From Planctomycetota bacterium (GTDB lineage: Bacteria > Planctomycetota > Planctomycetia > Gemmatales > Gemmataceae), in contig JAJXWW010000079.1 of NCBI GenBank assembly GCA_021781415.1, forward strand, positions 62,001-126,000: a DNA stretch of 64,000 nt, written 5' to 3'. Below the pieces are notes generated by a model. It saw only the letters and a program-made list of their open reading frames with translations. It was not told where the DNA came from and did not search any database. Positions 47,163 through 55,693 of the stretch are shown piece by piece (position 1 is the first letter of the stretch; each line of letters opens with the position of its first letter). Position numbers and translations under genes: made by a program.

Positions 47163-47249
47163 TTATTTGCGGTGGCGAATGCGGGCGCGCATGCGCCGTT
47201 TCTTGCGACCCACTTTTCGCCTTCCGCTGCCGCGACGCCGACTCCCCAT
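47163..47249 (-). CDS. 28-residue basic protein, COX24/bTHX-like
   Basis: Tiny gene absent from the ORF track. It encodes MGSRRRGSGRRKVGRKKRRM followed by eight residues RARIRHRK; 18 of 28 residues are Arg, Lys or His. It has one of the strongest ribosome sites in the window (AGGAGG, six-base spacing). The composition, size and MGS start match the AURKAIP1/COX24-domain or bTHX-type small ribosomal proteins annotated in Planctomycetes and other bacteria, which bind the small ribosomal subunit. Assignment rests on resemblance, not a search. Confidence 0.6.
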   Translation of the reverse strand: MGSRRRGSGRRKVGRKKRRMRARIRHRK

Positions 47250-47439
47250 TGATTACCTCCTGCGCGACCGCGCTGTAAACTCAAAATACTGGATTCAACC
47301 CTTCGGAATGCTCGACTCCGAGAAGGGGCTTATTGTAGAATGGAAACCATCTGCGACAAGGCCATTCTCGCCTTCGCTTCCGGCAAGGCGAAGACCGGCC
47401 CACGATCGGAGGAATCCTTCGCCTTGGAGTGCGATATTC

Positions 47440-48354
47440 GTGCGTTCCGTTGTCTCTCGACTCGCCGTCGCACTGCTGTTACCGACTCTGCTCGGCTGCG
47501 GAGGCGATCCGACTTACCCCGAATTGGTGTGGGGGCGACGAGGAGTACAGAACGGCGACATGGTGCGCCCCCGAGCTGCGGCCATTGATGCCGACGATCG
47601 ACTTTATATCGTCGATTTCACCGCGCGCATCCAAGTGTACGACCGCGACGGTCACTATCTCGGTCCAACCTGGACGACGCCGGATTATCGCAACGGTCGC
47701 CCTAGTGGTTTGAGCGTGGCCCGCGACGGCAACTTGATCGTCAGCGACTCGCACTACAACTGTTTCCGCGTCTATTCCCCCACCGGAGTCGAACTCCGCA
47801 AGATCGGCGGCGAGAGCGGAACGGCGGTGGGGCAACTCGGCTACGTCAGCGATGTCGTTGAGGATGAAGAGGGCAATTTCTATGTGGCCGAGTTCGGACA
47901 GAACCAGCGAATCAGCGTTTTCGATGCCGTCGGTCGATTCTTGCGTTGCTGGGGCAGCGCTGGGACCGAGCCGGGACAGTTTTCGCGCGCCCGCGCCCTC
48001 GCTTGGGGGCCGGACGGCAACCTCTACGTCGCCGATGCCTGCAACGATCGCATTCAAGTCTTTACGCGCCAAGGGACGTTGGTACGCTGTTGGGGCGTCT
48101 CCGGCGCGGAGCCGGGACAACTCAAATATCCTTACGATCTGGCGTTCAACAAAAGCGGCATCCTCTATGTCGTCGAGAACGGCAACAATCGAGTCCAGAA
48201 GTTCACGGCGACGGGCGAGACGCTGGGTTGTTGGGGCGGTCCCGGCCACGCTCCCGGTCGGCTGCACAATCCGTGGGCCTTGGCCATCGACAGCCGAGGC
48301 CGCGTTCACGTCGTCGATACTGAAAATCATCGCCTCCAACGCATCGACTTCTAG
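47440..48354 (+). CDS. NHL-repeat lipoprotein
   Basis: Predicted lipoprotein of about 304 residues: a GTG start, basic N-terminus, hydrophobic stretch and lipobox (LLPTLLGC) followed by Gly-Gly-Asp. The rest is an NHL beta-propeller with about six blades, for example GNFYVAEFGQNQRISVFDAVG, GNLYVADACNDRIQVFTRQG and GRVHVVDTENHRLQRIDF. NHL propellers bind proteins, ligands or RNA; no enzymatic residues are evident. The long ORF upstream is not conserved sequence. GGAG lies about ten bases before the GTG. Confidence 0.75.
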   Translation: MRSVVSRLAVALLLPTLLGCGGDPTYPELVWGRRGVQNGDMVRPRAAAIDADDRLYIVDFTARIQVYDRDGHYLGPTWTTPDYRNGRPSGLSVARDGNLIVSDSHYNCFRVYSPTGVELRKIGGESGTAVGQLGYVSDVVEDEEGNFYVAEFGQNQRISVFDAVGRFLRCWGSAGTEPGQFSRARALAWGPDGNLYVADACNDRIQVFTRQGTLVRCWGVSGAEPGQLKYPYDLAFNKSGILYVVENGNNRVQKFTATGETLGCWGGPGHAPGRLHNPWALAIDSRGRVHVVDTENHRLQRIDF

Positions 48355-48620
48355 CACGGATTGCGCGCCACAGAGAACGCGGAGAGCGCAGCGGAAGAAA
48401 GAGAGAAGAGAGTTAAGTACCTCGTCCTCGCATCACGGCGCGGCACCCACGCTCGGCTCCCAATGAGCTTGAACTTTTGCAGATCGCACTTTTATATTCT
48501 CTCTGCAATCCCTCTGATCTCCGCGGTGAGATATTCGGGCAAGCGGCTTGCCCCCATCCTAGGCACCGGGCGCTGAGAGGAGTCGAGGTTCCGACGTATC
48601 GTGTAAGGGGAGACCATTAT
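48355..48620. other. Intergenic region, no gene seen
   Basis: 266 bp between convergent gene ends. It has a purine-rich segment (CCACAGAGAACGCGGAGAGCGCAG) and, 120 bp on, a pyrimidine-rich partner (TCTCTGCAATCCCTCTGATCTCCGCGGTG), which look like the arms of a loose inverted repeat of the common CACAGAGA type. No ORF with a ribosome site. Confidence 0.4.
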
Positions 48621-49376
48621 CTATTTACCACCGGCGAATATCGCTCTGCCGCCATCGACGGGTAGGCTGACGCCGGCGATGAAATCGTTGTCGATCAGCG
48701 CCAGCACGGCGCGGGCGATGTGGTCGGGCGTGCCTTCGCGTTGAACCAGAGTGGCGGCGATCGCTTCGCGGCGTTCGTTTTCGGGAAGATCGGGCGGTAG
48801 CATCACCGGCCCCGGTTCGACGCAGTTGACGCGCACGCGCGGATTGCGCGTGCCCAATTCGACGGCCAGACAGCGCGTCAGTGTCGGGATGGCACCCTTG
48901 GAGGCGAAGTAGGCGGGATAATCGAGATAGGGTCGGACTACGGCCCAATCGCCCAGCGTTACGATGCAGCCGCCGTTTTCTTGCCGTACCATCATCAGAC
49001 CGGCCGCGCGGGCGCAGAGAAACGTGCTGAGGACGTTTGCCTCGAAATTGTGGCGAACGTCGGCAGCCTCGACGGCTTCCAGAGGTTTTTTGTTCCAAAC
49101 CCCGGCACAATGGACGAAGACATCGAGCCGGTCGAATCGAGTGCGAATCTCGCCAAAGAGGCTTTGAACCTCCGTTTCGTCGGATAAATCGGCCTGCAAA
49201 GTCATCGTTTCGACGCCGCGCTGCCTCAAGGCATCCGCCGTTTCCTCGGCCTCTCGCGCCGAGGTACGATAGTGGACCACGACGTTGTAGCCGCGCTCGG
49301 CGAGAGCGGAGGCAACGTGCCAGCCGATGCGCTTCTTGCCGCTACCCGTCACCAGAGCGACACCGCGTTGATTCAT
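48621..49376 (-). CDS. Short-chain dehydrogenase/reductase
   Basis: Classical SDR of 251 residues, NAD(P)H-dependent, similar to pteridine reductases and FabG. Cofactor motif ALVTGSGKKRIGWHVA, then HCAGVWNKKP, the catalytic Tyr and Lys in YPAYFASKGAIP, and VRVNCVEPGPVMLP. The gap between Tyr and Lys fits YxxxK. Its ATG overlaps the stop of the upstream RmlD-like gene (ATGA), so the two are translationally coupled. The substrate is unknown; a pterin is one option because of the GKKRIG loop. Confidence 0.85.
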   Translation of the reverse strand: MNQRGVALVTGSGKKRIGWHVASALAERGYNVVVHYRTSAREAEETADALRQRGVETMTLQADLSDETEVQSLFGEIRTRFDRLDVFVHCAGVWNKKPLEAVEAADVRHNFEANVLSTFLCARAAGLMMVRQENGGCIVTLGDWAVVRPYLDYPAYFASKGAIPTLTRCLAVELGTRNPRVRVNCVEPGPVMLPPDLPENERREAIAATLVQREGTPDHIARAVLALIDNDFIAGVSLPVDGGRAIFAGGK

Positions 49377-50275
49377 GTTAGGGTATGCTCCCGTCCTTCG
49401 GTGAAATGGAATTGTGCCAGAGCCGCTTCGTAGCTCGGCCACGGTTGACGCGGATAAAGCCCGCGCCAGTGCGATGAATCGAGGGCGAGATCGGCGGGAC
49501 GCGGCTCGACATCGGGAAGATCCGTCCGGGATATCGCCTTCATCGCTTGGTCGCCGCATCCCAAGAAAGCCGCCAGGCGCTGTCCCATCTCGAATCGGCT
49601 CAGTCGCTCCGGCCCTCCCATGTGCAAGACTCCACCGGGCGGCGAATCGGCCAGGGCCAAGAGCGAGCGGGAGGCGACGAAGTAACTGAGAGGCGTTCGC
49701 CATTCGTCATAAAACAAACCGATGGACTCGCACAGACGCAACGCCTTTAGTTGAGCGTCGAAAAAAGTCGGACGGTCGGTCAGCGATGGGCCAAAGAGCA
49801 ACGGCAATCGCACGACGGTGTGGCGAGGCGAGGCTAGAACGGCTCGCTCGGATTCGACCTTGGTGGCCCCGTAGATCGAGAGAGGGCAAACGGCGTCTCC
49901 TTCACGATAGGGAGCGTATCCACCGTCGAACACCATATCGCTGGAGATGTGAAGCAGAGGAATCTTCGCTCGTTCGGCCAACTCGGCGAGGCGGGCAGTA
50001 GCGTGGACGTTAATCTGCTCGGCGCGCCGCGGCTCGGCCCGGCATTCGGAGGCACGAGCCAAGGCGGCAGCATGGAGGACCACCGACGGAGCGGCCTCCC
50101 GGAATGCGTCGGCAACGGCATCCGGATCGGTTAAATCGACCGGACGCAAGGGGTAGCCAAATGACTCACCACTCCGTCTCCCGCTCCAGGCGACAACGGC
50201 GATGCTCTGGCTCAGGCACTCGCGCAGCAGATAGCTCCCCAGTTGTCCGCTCGCTCCCGTCAGCAAGAGACGCAT
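49373..50275 (-). CDS. RmlD-like sugar-nucleotide reductase
   Basis: Extended SDR of 300 residues similar to dTDP-4-dehydrorhamnose reductase (RmlD). It has MRLLLTGASGQLGSYLL, HAAALARASECRAEP, ISSDMVFDG, and a catalytic Tyr-Lys in CPLSIYGATKVESER. No rmlA, rmlB or rmlC is adjacent and the partner is another SDR, so the role may differ from rhamnose synthesis (some planctomycete relatives are annotated SDR family oxidoreductase). The start at 50275 follows GGAG; the track start adds 17 unlikely residues. Confidence 0.83.
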   Translation of the reverse strand: MRLLLTGASGQLGSYLLRECLSQSIAVVAWSGRRSGESFGYPLRPVDLTDPDAVADAFREAAPSVVLHAAALARASECRAEPRRAEQINVHATARLAELAERAKIPLLHISSDMVFDGGYAPYREGDAVCPLSIYGATKVESERAVLASPRHTVVRLPLLFGPSLTDRPTFFDAQLKALRLCESIGLFYDEWRTPLSYFVASRSLLALADSPPGGVLHMGGPERLSRFEMGQRLAAFLGCGDQAMKAISRTDLPDVEPRPADLALDSSHWRGLYPRQPWPSYEAALAQFHFTEGREHTLT

Positions 50276-50333
50276 GCCTCCCACTCTCCGTTCGATCTTT
50301 TTTGAAAAAAATGACAATTCGTTCATTTTTTTC

Positions 50334-50362
50334 TTGCGATGGTTCTCGGTCCCCTGTATAGT
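50334..50362 (+). promoter_or_regulatory. Putative promoter for the DUF1559 gene
   Basis: TTGCGA and TATAGT with a 17-bp spacer, preceded by an AT-rich tract (TTTTTTGAAAAAAATGACAATTCG, 50297-50320) that could act as an UP element. It implies a leader of about 230 nt before the DUF1559 start, in which no other gene was recognised. Confidence 0.5.
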
Positions 50363-50595
50363 GTCCGAAGTAATGGATTAACGCCATATCTTTCTGGGAG
50401 ATTTCTAGCTTGAACCACAGACTCGCGTCGTTGCCGCTCAGGCTCCGTATACCTCTCCGCACGATTCGCCGTCTTGCGAACCGATAGTTCAACGTCCCAT
50501 CGATTCTTAGCCCTTTGTCTCGGCGTCGGGTAGGGTCCGCGCTCATCCCCGTCCTGGGAAGGCGATCTCGATTGACTCCGTTTGAGGAACCGTAC

Positions 50596-51588
50596 ATGGT
50601 CCAGGTCGTTCGGCGTTCCGCGTTCACTCTCATCGAATTACTCGTCGTCATGGCCATCGTCGCCATTCTCATTGGACTGCTTTTACCGGCTATCCAGAAG
50701 GTACGGGAATCGGCAGCCCGCGCTCAGTGTCGCAACAATCTGAAACAAATCGGCCTGTCGGCCCATAACTATGCTGGAGTGGCAGGCGTTCTACCTCCCG
50801 GCCAACTCGGCCCCTATCCCGACATCGGACGCGGCGTGCCGCCTTTCGATACCCAGTTCGCCGGCGTCCTCGTCTACCTCCTGCCCTACATCGAGCAAGA
50901 CAATCTCTACCGTGCGCTGATGCGCGATCTACCTAGCGATTACCTCAATCTGACGGCCGTTTATCCGCCTTGGTGGAACTATGCCTCCGCCCGCGCCGCC
51001 GCTCAAATGCGCATCAAAACCTATCTCTGCCCCTCGGACAATCCCTATTCCAACACGCGCATGACGGACATTCTGACGCAGACATTCCGCACTCCCCAAG
51101 GTTTCGATCTGTTCGTTGGAGGTTTCGGCATCGACCAGGGTGGAGCGGACCTCGGACGCACCAGCTATGTGGGCGTCGCCGGCTATGGCGGATACGTCAA
51201 CGATTCCTCGGTCGATCGTTATGCCGGATTGTTTTGCAATCGTTCTTCCATCAGTCTAACTCAACTGACATCGGGCGATGGAGCGAGCAACACGCTGATG
51301 TTCGGCGAATGGCTCGACGACTTCGCGTATGGCCCGCGATTGTTCGCACCCGCCTGGATTGGCGTCGGTTCGCTGCCAACCGCTTACGGGACGGCGTCGA
51401 CGGGTTCCACCGGCATCTTCGAGTTCAACAGCAAGCACACGGGGGTCATTCAATTCTGCATGGGCGACGGCTCGGTGCGCGGCATCCGCAAGGGCATCGC
51501 TCCCGGCACGGCGGAGTACAACAATTACATCGCCACCTCCGGTTGGCACGACGGAGTCGCCGTCGATTCCAACCAAATAGGGAATTGA
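50596..51588 (+). CDS. DUF1559 protein with prepilin-type N-terminus
   Basis: Member of the DUF1559 family expanded to many copies in Planctomycetes. 330 residues. The N-terminus is a type IV prepilin/type II pseudopilin signal ([20 protein letters not shown]) cleaved before Phe, and the first part of the mature protein is [20 protein letters not shown], the classical family start. The C-terminal DUF1559 domain ends [13 protein letters not shown]. The protein is exported and may form pilus-like fibres or bind extracellular polymers; function is not established. GAGGAA lies six bases upstream of the ATG. Confidence 0.93.
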   Translation: MVQVVRRSAFTLIELLVVMAIVAILIGLLLPAIQKVRESAARAQCRNNLKQIGLSAHNYAGVAGVLPPGQLGPYPDIGRGVPPFDTQFAGVLVYLLPYIEQDNLYRALMRDLPSDYLNLTAVYPPWWNYASARAAAQMRIKTYLCPSDNPYSNTRMTDILTQTFRTPQGFDLFVGGFGIDQGGADLGRTSYVGVAGYGGYVNDSSVDRYAGLFCNRSSISLTQLTSGDGASNTLMFGEWLDDFAYGPRLFAPAWIGVGSLPTAYGTASTGSTGIFEFNSKHTGVIQFCMGDGSVRGIRKGIAPGTAEYNNYIATSGWHDGVAVDSNQIGN

Positions 51589-51618
51589 ATTTCTTTTGGA
51601 TTGTGAACGATGGCAACG

Positions 51619-52290
51619 TCACGATTCCCACTCGGCCAACAGCGGAGCGGGGTCGGATAAATCCTCGAACAGCAAGTCGGGATGACTCGCGGCCAATTCC
51701 TCCGCGCTGTGCCAGCCAGTAGCCACCGCTACCGCACGCGCGCCGATTGCACGCGCGCAGCGCACGTCCAAGGGGGTATCCCCGATGACCCAAATGTTCT
51801 CCTCTCGAATCGAACCATTCAAGCGATTTCGCACCTCGCCGAGCGCTTCCCGCGCCACGTCGTCTCGGTCGAGATGGAGATCGCCGTAGCCGCCGAAGGC
51901 GAAGTGTTCGGCCAGTCCGAAGAAGCCGAGTTTGACCGCTGCGCCGGCGCGGACATTGCCGGTGAGCAGGCCGACGGCAACATCGTCGCGTTCCTCGAGA
52001 TGGCTCAGCAGTGCGGCGATGCCGGGCAAGATGCGTCCGGCGTGCAAGAAGCGCGGCAACGAACGGAGATACGCATCGCGCAGACGAGCGTAATGTTCCG
52101 GCGTGTCGTCGAGGGCGTGGTGGCGCAAGAGATCGACCAGAATGGATCGGTCGGTGCGACCGCTCAGTTGGAGTTTGTCGAGTTGGAGGGGGACGCCGAA
52201 CTCTTCGGCCAACCCTGCTTCGAGGGCGGCCTTGCCCGCGCCGCCGCTGGCGATCAGGGTTCCGTCGATGTCGAACAAGCAAACGTGCAT
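51619..52290 (-). CDS. HAD-family phosphatase
   Basis: HAD superfamily hydrolase of 223 residues, phosphoglycolate phosphatase-like subfamily with a helical cap. Nucleophile motif CLFDIDGTLIASGGAG (Asp7/Asp9), motif II in GLLTGNVRAGA, and motif III/IV in VIGDTPLDVRCARA. The SGGAGK insertion near the start is typical of this subgroup. Start at the ATG with GGGAAAG upstream. It is followed by no partner; the next gene upstream on the strand is a PfpI-like protein 34 bp away, so they may be co-transcribed. Confidence 0.88.
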   Translation of the reverse strand: MHVCLFDIDGTLIASGGAGKAALEAGLAEEFGVPLQLDKLQLSGRTDRSILVDLLRHHALDDTPEHYARLRDAYLRSLPRFLHAGRILPGIAALLSHLEERDDVAVGLLTGNVRAGAAVKLGFFGLAEHFAFGGYGDLHLDRDDVAREALGEVRNRLNGSIREENIWVIGDTPLDVRCARAIGARAVAVATGWHSAEELAASHPDLLFEDLSDPAPLLAEWES

Positions 52291-52323
52291 GAGAATCTTT
52301 CCCGATAGAGATATAGGCAATAT

Positions 52324-52905
52324 CTATAGTTCAATGTGCGTGCCCAGCAGGCTGAGGAAGCGTGCCAGCCATTGGGGATGGGCCGGCCAGGCGGCGGCGG
52401 TGACGAGAGAACCGTCCGTGTGCGCGCGGTCGAAGCCGACATCGACCCACTTCCCTCCGGCGCTCACCACTTCGGGAGCAACGGCGGGATAGGCCGAGCA
52501 ACTCCGCCCCCGCAATACGCCCGCGGCGGCAAGCAGCTGCGCGCCGTGACAAATGGCGGCCAGGGGTTTGTTCGTCTGGGCAAAGTGGCGCACGATGCGC
52601 AACACGTCTTCGTTCAGGCGCAGATACTCCGGAGCGCGGCCGCCGGGTAACACCAGGGCATCGTAGGATTCCGGACGCACATCGGCGAAATTGGCGTTGA
52701 GCGTGAAATCGTGGCCGCGTTTCTCGCTGTACGTTTGATCGCCCTCGAAATCGTGGATGGCGGTGCGCACTCTCTCCCCCGCCTCTTTGTTGGGACAAAC
52801 CGCGTGAACGGTGTGGCCGACCATCGACAGCGCCTGAAACGGAACCATGGCTTCATAATCCTCGACGTAATCGCCGACCAACATCAAAATCTTCTTCACT
52901 GCCAT
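52324..52905 (-). CDS. DJ-1/PfpI family protein
   Basis: DJ-1/PfpI superfamily member of 193 residues; the family includes glyoxalases, deglycases and chaperones. Nucleophile elbow [10 protein letters not shown] with the catalytic Cys, [13 protein letters not shown] upstream, and an acidic residue in [12 protein letters not shown] that usually polarises the Cys. The closest group is the intracellular PfpI-like proteases, but proteolysis is doubtful for most members. Start by an ATG on a weak AAGGTTG-like ribosome site. Confidence 0.88.
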   Translation of the reverse strand: MAVKKILMLVGDYVEDYEAMVPFQALSMVGHTVHAVCPNKEAGERVRTAIHDFEGDQTYSEKRGHDFTLNANFADVRPESYDALVLPGGRAPEYLRLNEDVLRIVRHFAQTNKPLAAICHGAQLLAAAGVLRGRSCSAYPAVAPEVVSAGGKWVDVGFDRAHTDGSLVTAAAWPAHPQWLARFLSLLGTHIEL

Positions 52906-52962
52906 AAGGTTGTGCCTCTCGCTAAAAGGATAAAAAAGACCCGTTAACCAAGTATCCGTCGA

Positions 52963-55395
52963 TTACCTTCCCAATACGCGATCCAGATGTGGAGGAGGGT
53001 GGAGCATCGTCACTTTCTTTTCGTGAACGATGAAAAGCCGCTCCGGCTGGGTTGCACGATCGGCACCGAACCCATTCGGAGTGGAATGAAAGAGAACGCC
53101 AGAGGCAGATGGATAGCCGGGGAGCGCCAGCAGTTCGAAGCCGTTTTCCACGTCCCAAATCCGCACCGTGCCATTTTGCCCGCAGCTGACGAGACGTTTG
53201 CCATCGTCGCTAAACGAAAGTCCGGTAACAGCGCTCCGGTGACCGCTGAGTACCCGCGCCGGTCGTGAAGCGCGCGGATCGTATAGATGGATGAGACGAT
53301 CGTTGGCTCCCAGTGCTAAGTGTAATCCATTTGGGTCGGAGGCGAGAGAGAGATAAAGCGTGGTGAAGCTGCTCTCCAGCACGTCCGGTTGCGTGGGAAA
53401 TCGCGCATTCTCCAAGACCAAGGCTCGGCCGCCATCGGGGGTTATCAACGCCATTTTTATCCGGTTTGGCGATTCATTCCACGTCACCAAGCGCCCCAGC
53501 CATTCGCGCGGAATGCGCGCTTCCGTCGGGATCGCATGGTTTCCGACCTCGACTCCATTATCGCAGCGCAACAAATGCAGCCGTGCGTCGTCGGTCATCA
53601 CCACCATGATTTCCGAATTGGAAGAGATCGTCGTGGAGATAGGTTTGGCGTTAGCGAATGAGTGCGGTCGAAAGCGAGGGTTATTGGCCCTCAGATCGCG
53701 CAGGAGAACCGTGCCGCCAAGGTTGCCCTCCTCAAGACTACAAACGATGGCCAATCCTTCGTTGCGGTCGAAGGCAAGGCTGCGCACCGGCTCGGCGAAT
53801 TTCCAATGCCAAAAGAGTTTGCGACTTTCCAAGTCCCATACATAGACTTCGCCGCGCGCCGCCGGTAGGCCGCCGTCGGATTCGCTGCCTCCTCCGGCGG
53901 CCAAATAGCGGCCGTCTTGACTTACCTGGGCACAAAGAATCGGCATGTCCGCGTCGAACTCAGCGGTTTGCAGAGTGCCCGCCAACCGACCGCGCCAGTA
54001 GTGCCATTCCCAATGACGCAGCGACTGCGGGCATCGCGTGAGCAATTCTTGCGAGCGCGTCGCTTCACCTTCGGTAGTCCGCTGGGCCAAGAAGAGATTG
54101 CTCAGGTACTCGGCATTATCCCGTTGCTTGATGATCTTCTGCAAATCCAACGTCATCTGCGCGAGCTTCTGTCCATCGTTCGTATCGGACGACGATGAGC
54201 TTGAGACGGAGGGTTTACGAGCCGCCACCATCCAAACCAGGCATCCGCCCAACGCGAGGCCGAAAAGCATCAGCGCGATGCCGCGGCGATTGCGACGCAG
54301 CCACTTGCCCAGGCGCTCGTTGTTCCCGACAAAGCGTGCCTCGATCGGACGCCCTTCGAGATAACGGCGGAGGTCTTCGGCCAACGCCAGCGCGGAGTCG
54401 TAGCGGCGGCGCGGCTGCTTGGCGAGACACTTGAAACAGATCGCCGAGACATCGCGAGGCTGATGTGGCAAACGAGGCGGTTCGCGGCATTGGATGGCAT
54501 CGAGCGTCTCGGAAACCGTGGCCTCTTGGAACGGCGGTCTGCCCGTCAGTGCGTGGTAGAGAATCGCTCCCAAGGCATACACATCGGTGGCCGGGCCGAT
54601 GTCCTTTGCGCGACCCCAGGCTTGCTCCGGGGAAAGCCAGCACGGCAACTCGCCTTGCAACTCCACATCGGAGGGATCGCCGTCAACCGCCTTACGCGCC
54701 AAACCAAAGTCGGTGATCTTCACGCCCCGACACGCTTCGATCGGCAGAATCGCCCCGCCCTTCTCGCCTTCGGTGTTTGGGAACAGAATGCAGGACGGTT
54801 TCAAGTTGCGATGGAGGATATTCTGGCGATGCGCTCGATGGACGGCCCGCGCCAGTGTCTCCACGAGAGCCAACGCCTCGCGCAACGGCAACGGTTTCCC
54901 ATCGATTCGTTCGGCCAACGACGATCCCTCGACATCTTCAACGGCGTTGTAGAACAGTTGCCGATCCCGCTCGCCGGCGTCGTGGATTTGAACGATATTC
55001 GGATGATCGAGCCGTCCCAGCGCGGACGCCTCGTTGCGCAGACATCCCCAGGCGAGTTGCCCGGGATCTTCCTTGGCGAACACGACTTTCAGCAATACCG
55101 GACGGTTTACGACCAGCTGCCGCGCGCGATACAGAAAGACACCCGTTGGACCTCTGCCAAGCTCTTGAACCATTTCGTACCCGGCGACCACGGGTCGGCC
55201 CGAAGCATCGCGCAATGGCGGCGGAGAAGGCGGCTCGATAGGTTCGGGCACGGTTTCTTCGGAAGGAGCCAAGTCGAACGAGGGCAGCGACTCGGCAGCC
55301 CTACCGCAGGTCGGGCAGGTCTCCGAAACGTCCTCGCCGTTGGCGCTGGCCTTCTCCCAATAATGCCCTTGGGGACAATTCAGTAGTTTGAGCAT
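52963..55395 (-). CDS. Zinc-ribbon/Ser-Thr kinase-like (pseudokinase) with WD40
   Basis: Membrane protein of 810 residues. N-terminal zinc-ribbon-like region (NCPQGHYWEK and ETCPTCG), kinase domain (about 72-350), one membrane segment (about 370-388), then WD40-like repeats ending VLSGHRSAVTGLSFSDDGKR. In the kinase, the ATP-site Lys103 (VLLKVVF), DFG (229-231) and APE-like parts are kept. The catalytic loop reads HRNLKPSC instead of HRDLKPxN: the base Asp is Asn197 and the metal-binding Asn is Cys202. Both essential residues are lost, so it is probably a pseudokinase or very weak. Start at the ATG with GGCGAG upstream. Confidence 0.88.
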   Translation of the reverse strand: MLKLLNCPQGHYWEKASANGEDVSETCPTCGRAAESLPSFDLAPSEETVPEPIEPPSPPPLRDASGRPVVAGYEMVQELGRGPTGVFLYRARQLVVNRPVLLKVVFAKEDPGQLAWGCLRNEASALGRLDHPNIVQIHDAGERDRQLFYNAVEDVEGSSLAERIDGKPLPLREALALVETLARAVHRAHRQNILHRNLKPSCILFPNTEGEKGGAILPIEACRGVKITDFGLARKAVDGDPSDVELQGELPCWLSPEQAWGRAKDIGPATDVYALGAILYHALTGRPPFQEATVSETLDAIQCREPPRLPHQPRDVSAICFKCLAKQPRRRYDSALALAEDLRRYLEGRPIEARFVGNNERLGKWLRRNRRGIALMLFGLALGGCLVWMVAARKPSVSSSSSSDTNDGQKLAQMTLDLQKIIKQRDNAEYLSNLFLAQRTTEGEATRSQELLTRCPQSLRHWEWHYWRGRLAGTLQTAEFDADMPILCAQVSQDGRYLAAGGGSESDGGLPAARGEVYVWDLESRKLFWHWKFAEPVRSLAFDRNEGLAIVCSLEEGNLGGTVLLRDLRANNPRFRPHSFANAKPISTTISSNSEIMVVMTDDARLHLLRCDNGVEVGNHAIPTEARIPREWLGRLVTWNESPNRIKMALITPDGGRALVLENARFPTQPDVLESSFTTLYLSLASDPNGLHLALGANDRLIHLYDPRASRPARVLSGHRSAVTGLSFSDDGKRLVSCGQNGTVRIWDVENGFELLALPGYPSASGVLFHSTPNGFGADRATQPERLFIVHEKKVTMLHPPPHLDRVLGR

Positions 55396-55693
55396 GTTCC
55401 AACTCGCCAAATGGATTCCCGTTCCCTTCGGATTATCGCACAGAGACGGCGAGGGTCAAGGCGATGGTCGAGCGGTTTCGTTTTTTACCGACGTCCAACT
55501 CGCCGCACAAAAGATGAAAAGAAATCCTTGACCGTCGCCGCGTCAGTGTTTACGATGCCATTAGTGTTCGAGGGTATCGCTGGTCTTCCCCCTTTCCGGT
55601 GAACTCGAACTCCCACCGTTAGCAGCGTTGCTGCCTGCCAGAGTGCCCCGCCGACCGATTTTTCGGATTCCGTATTTTCAGGAGAGATCCGCG

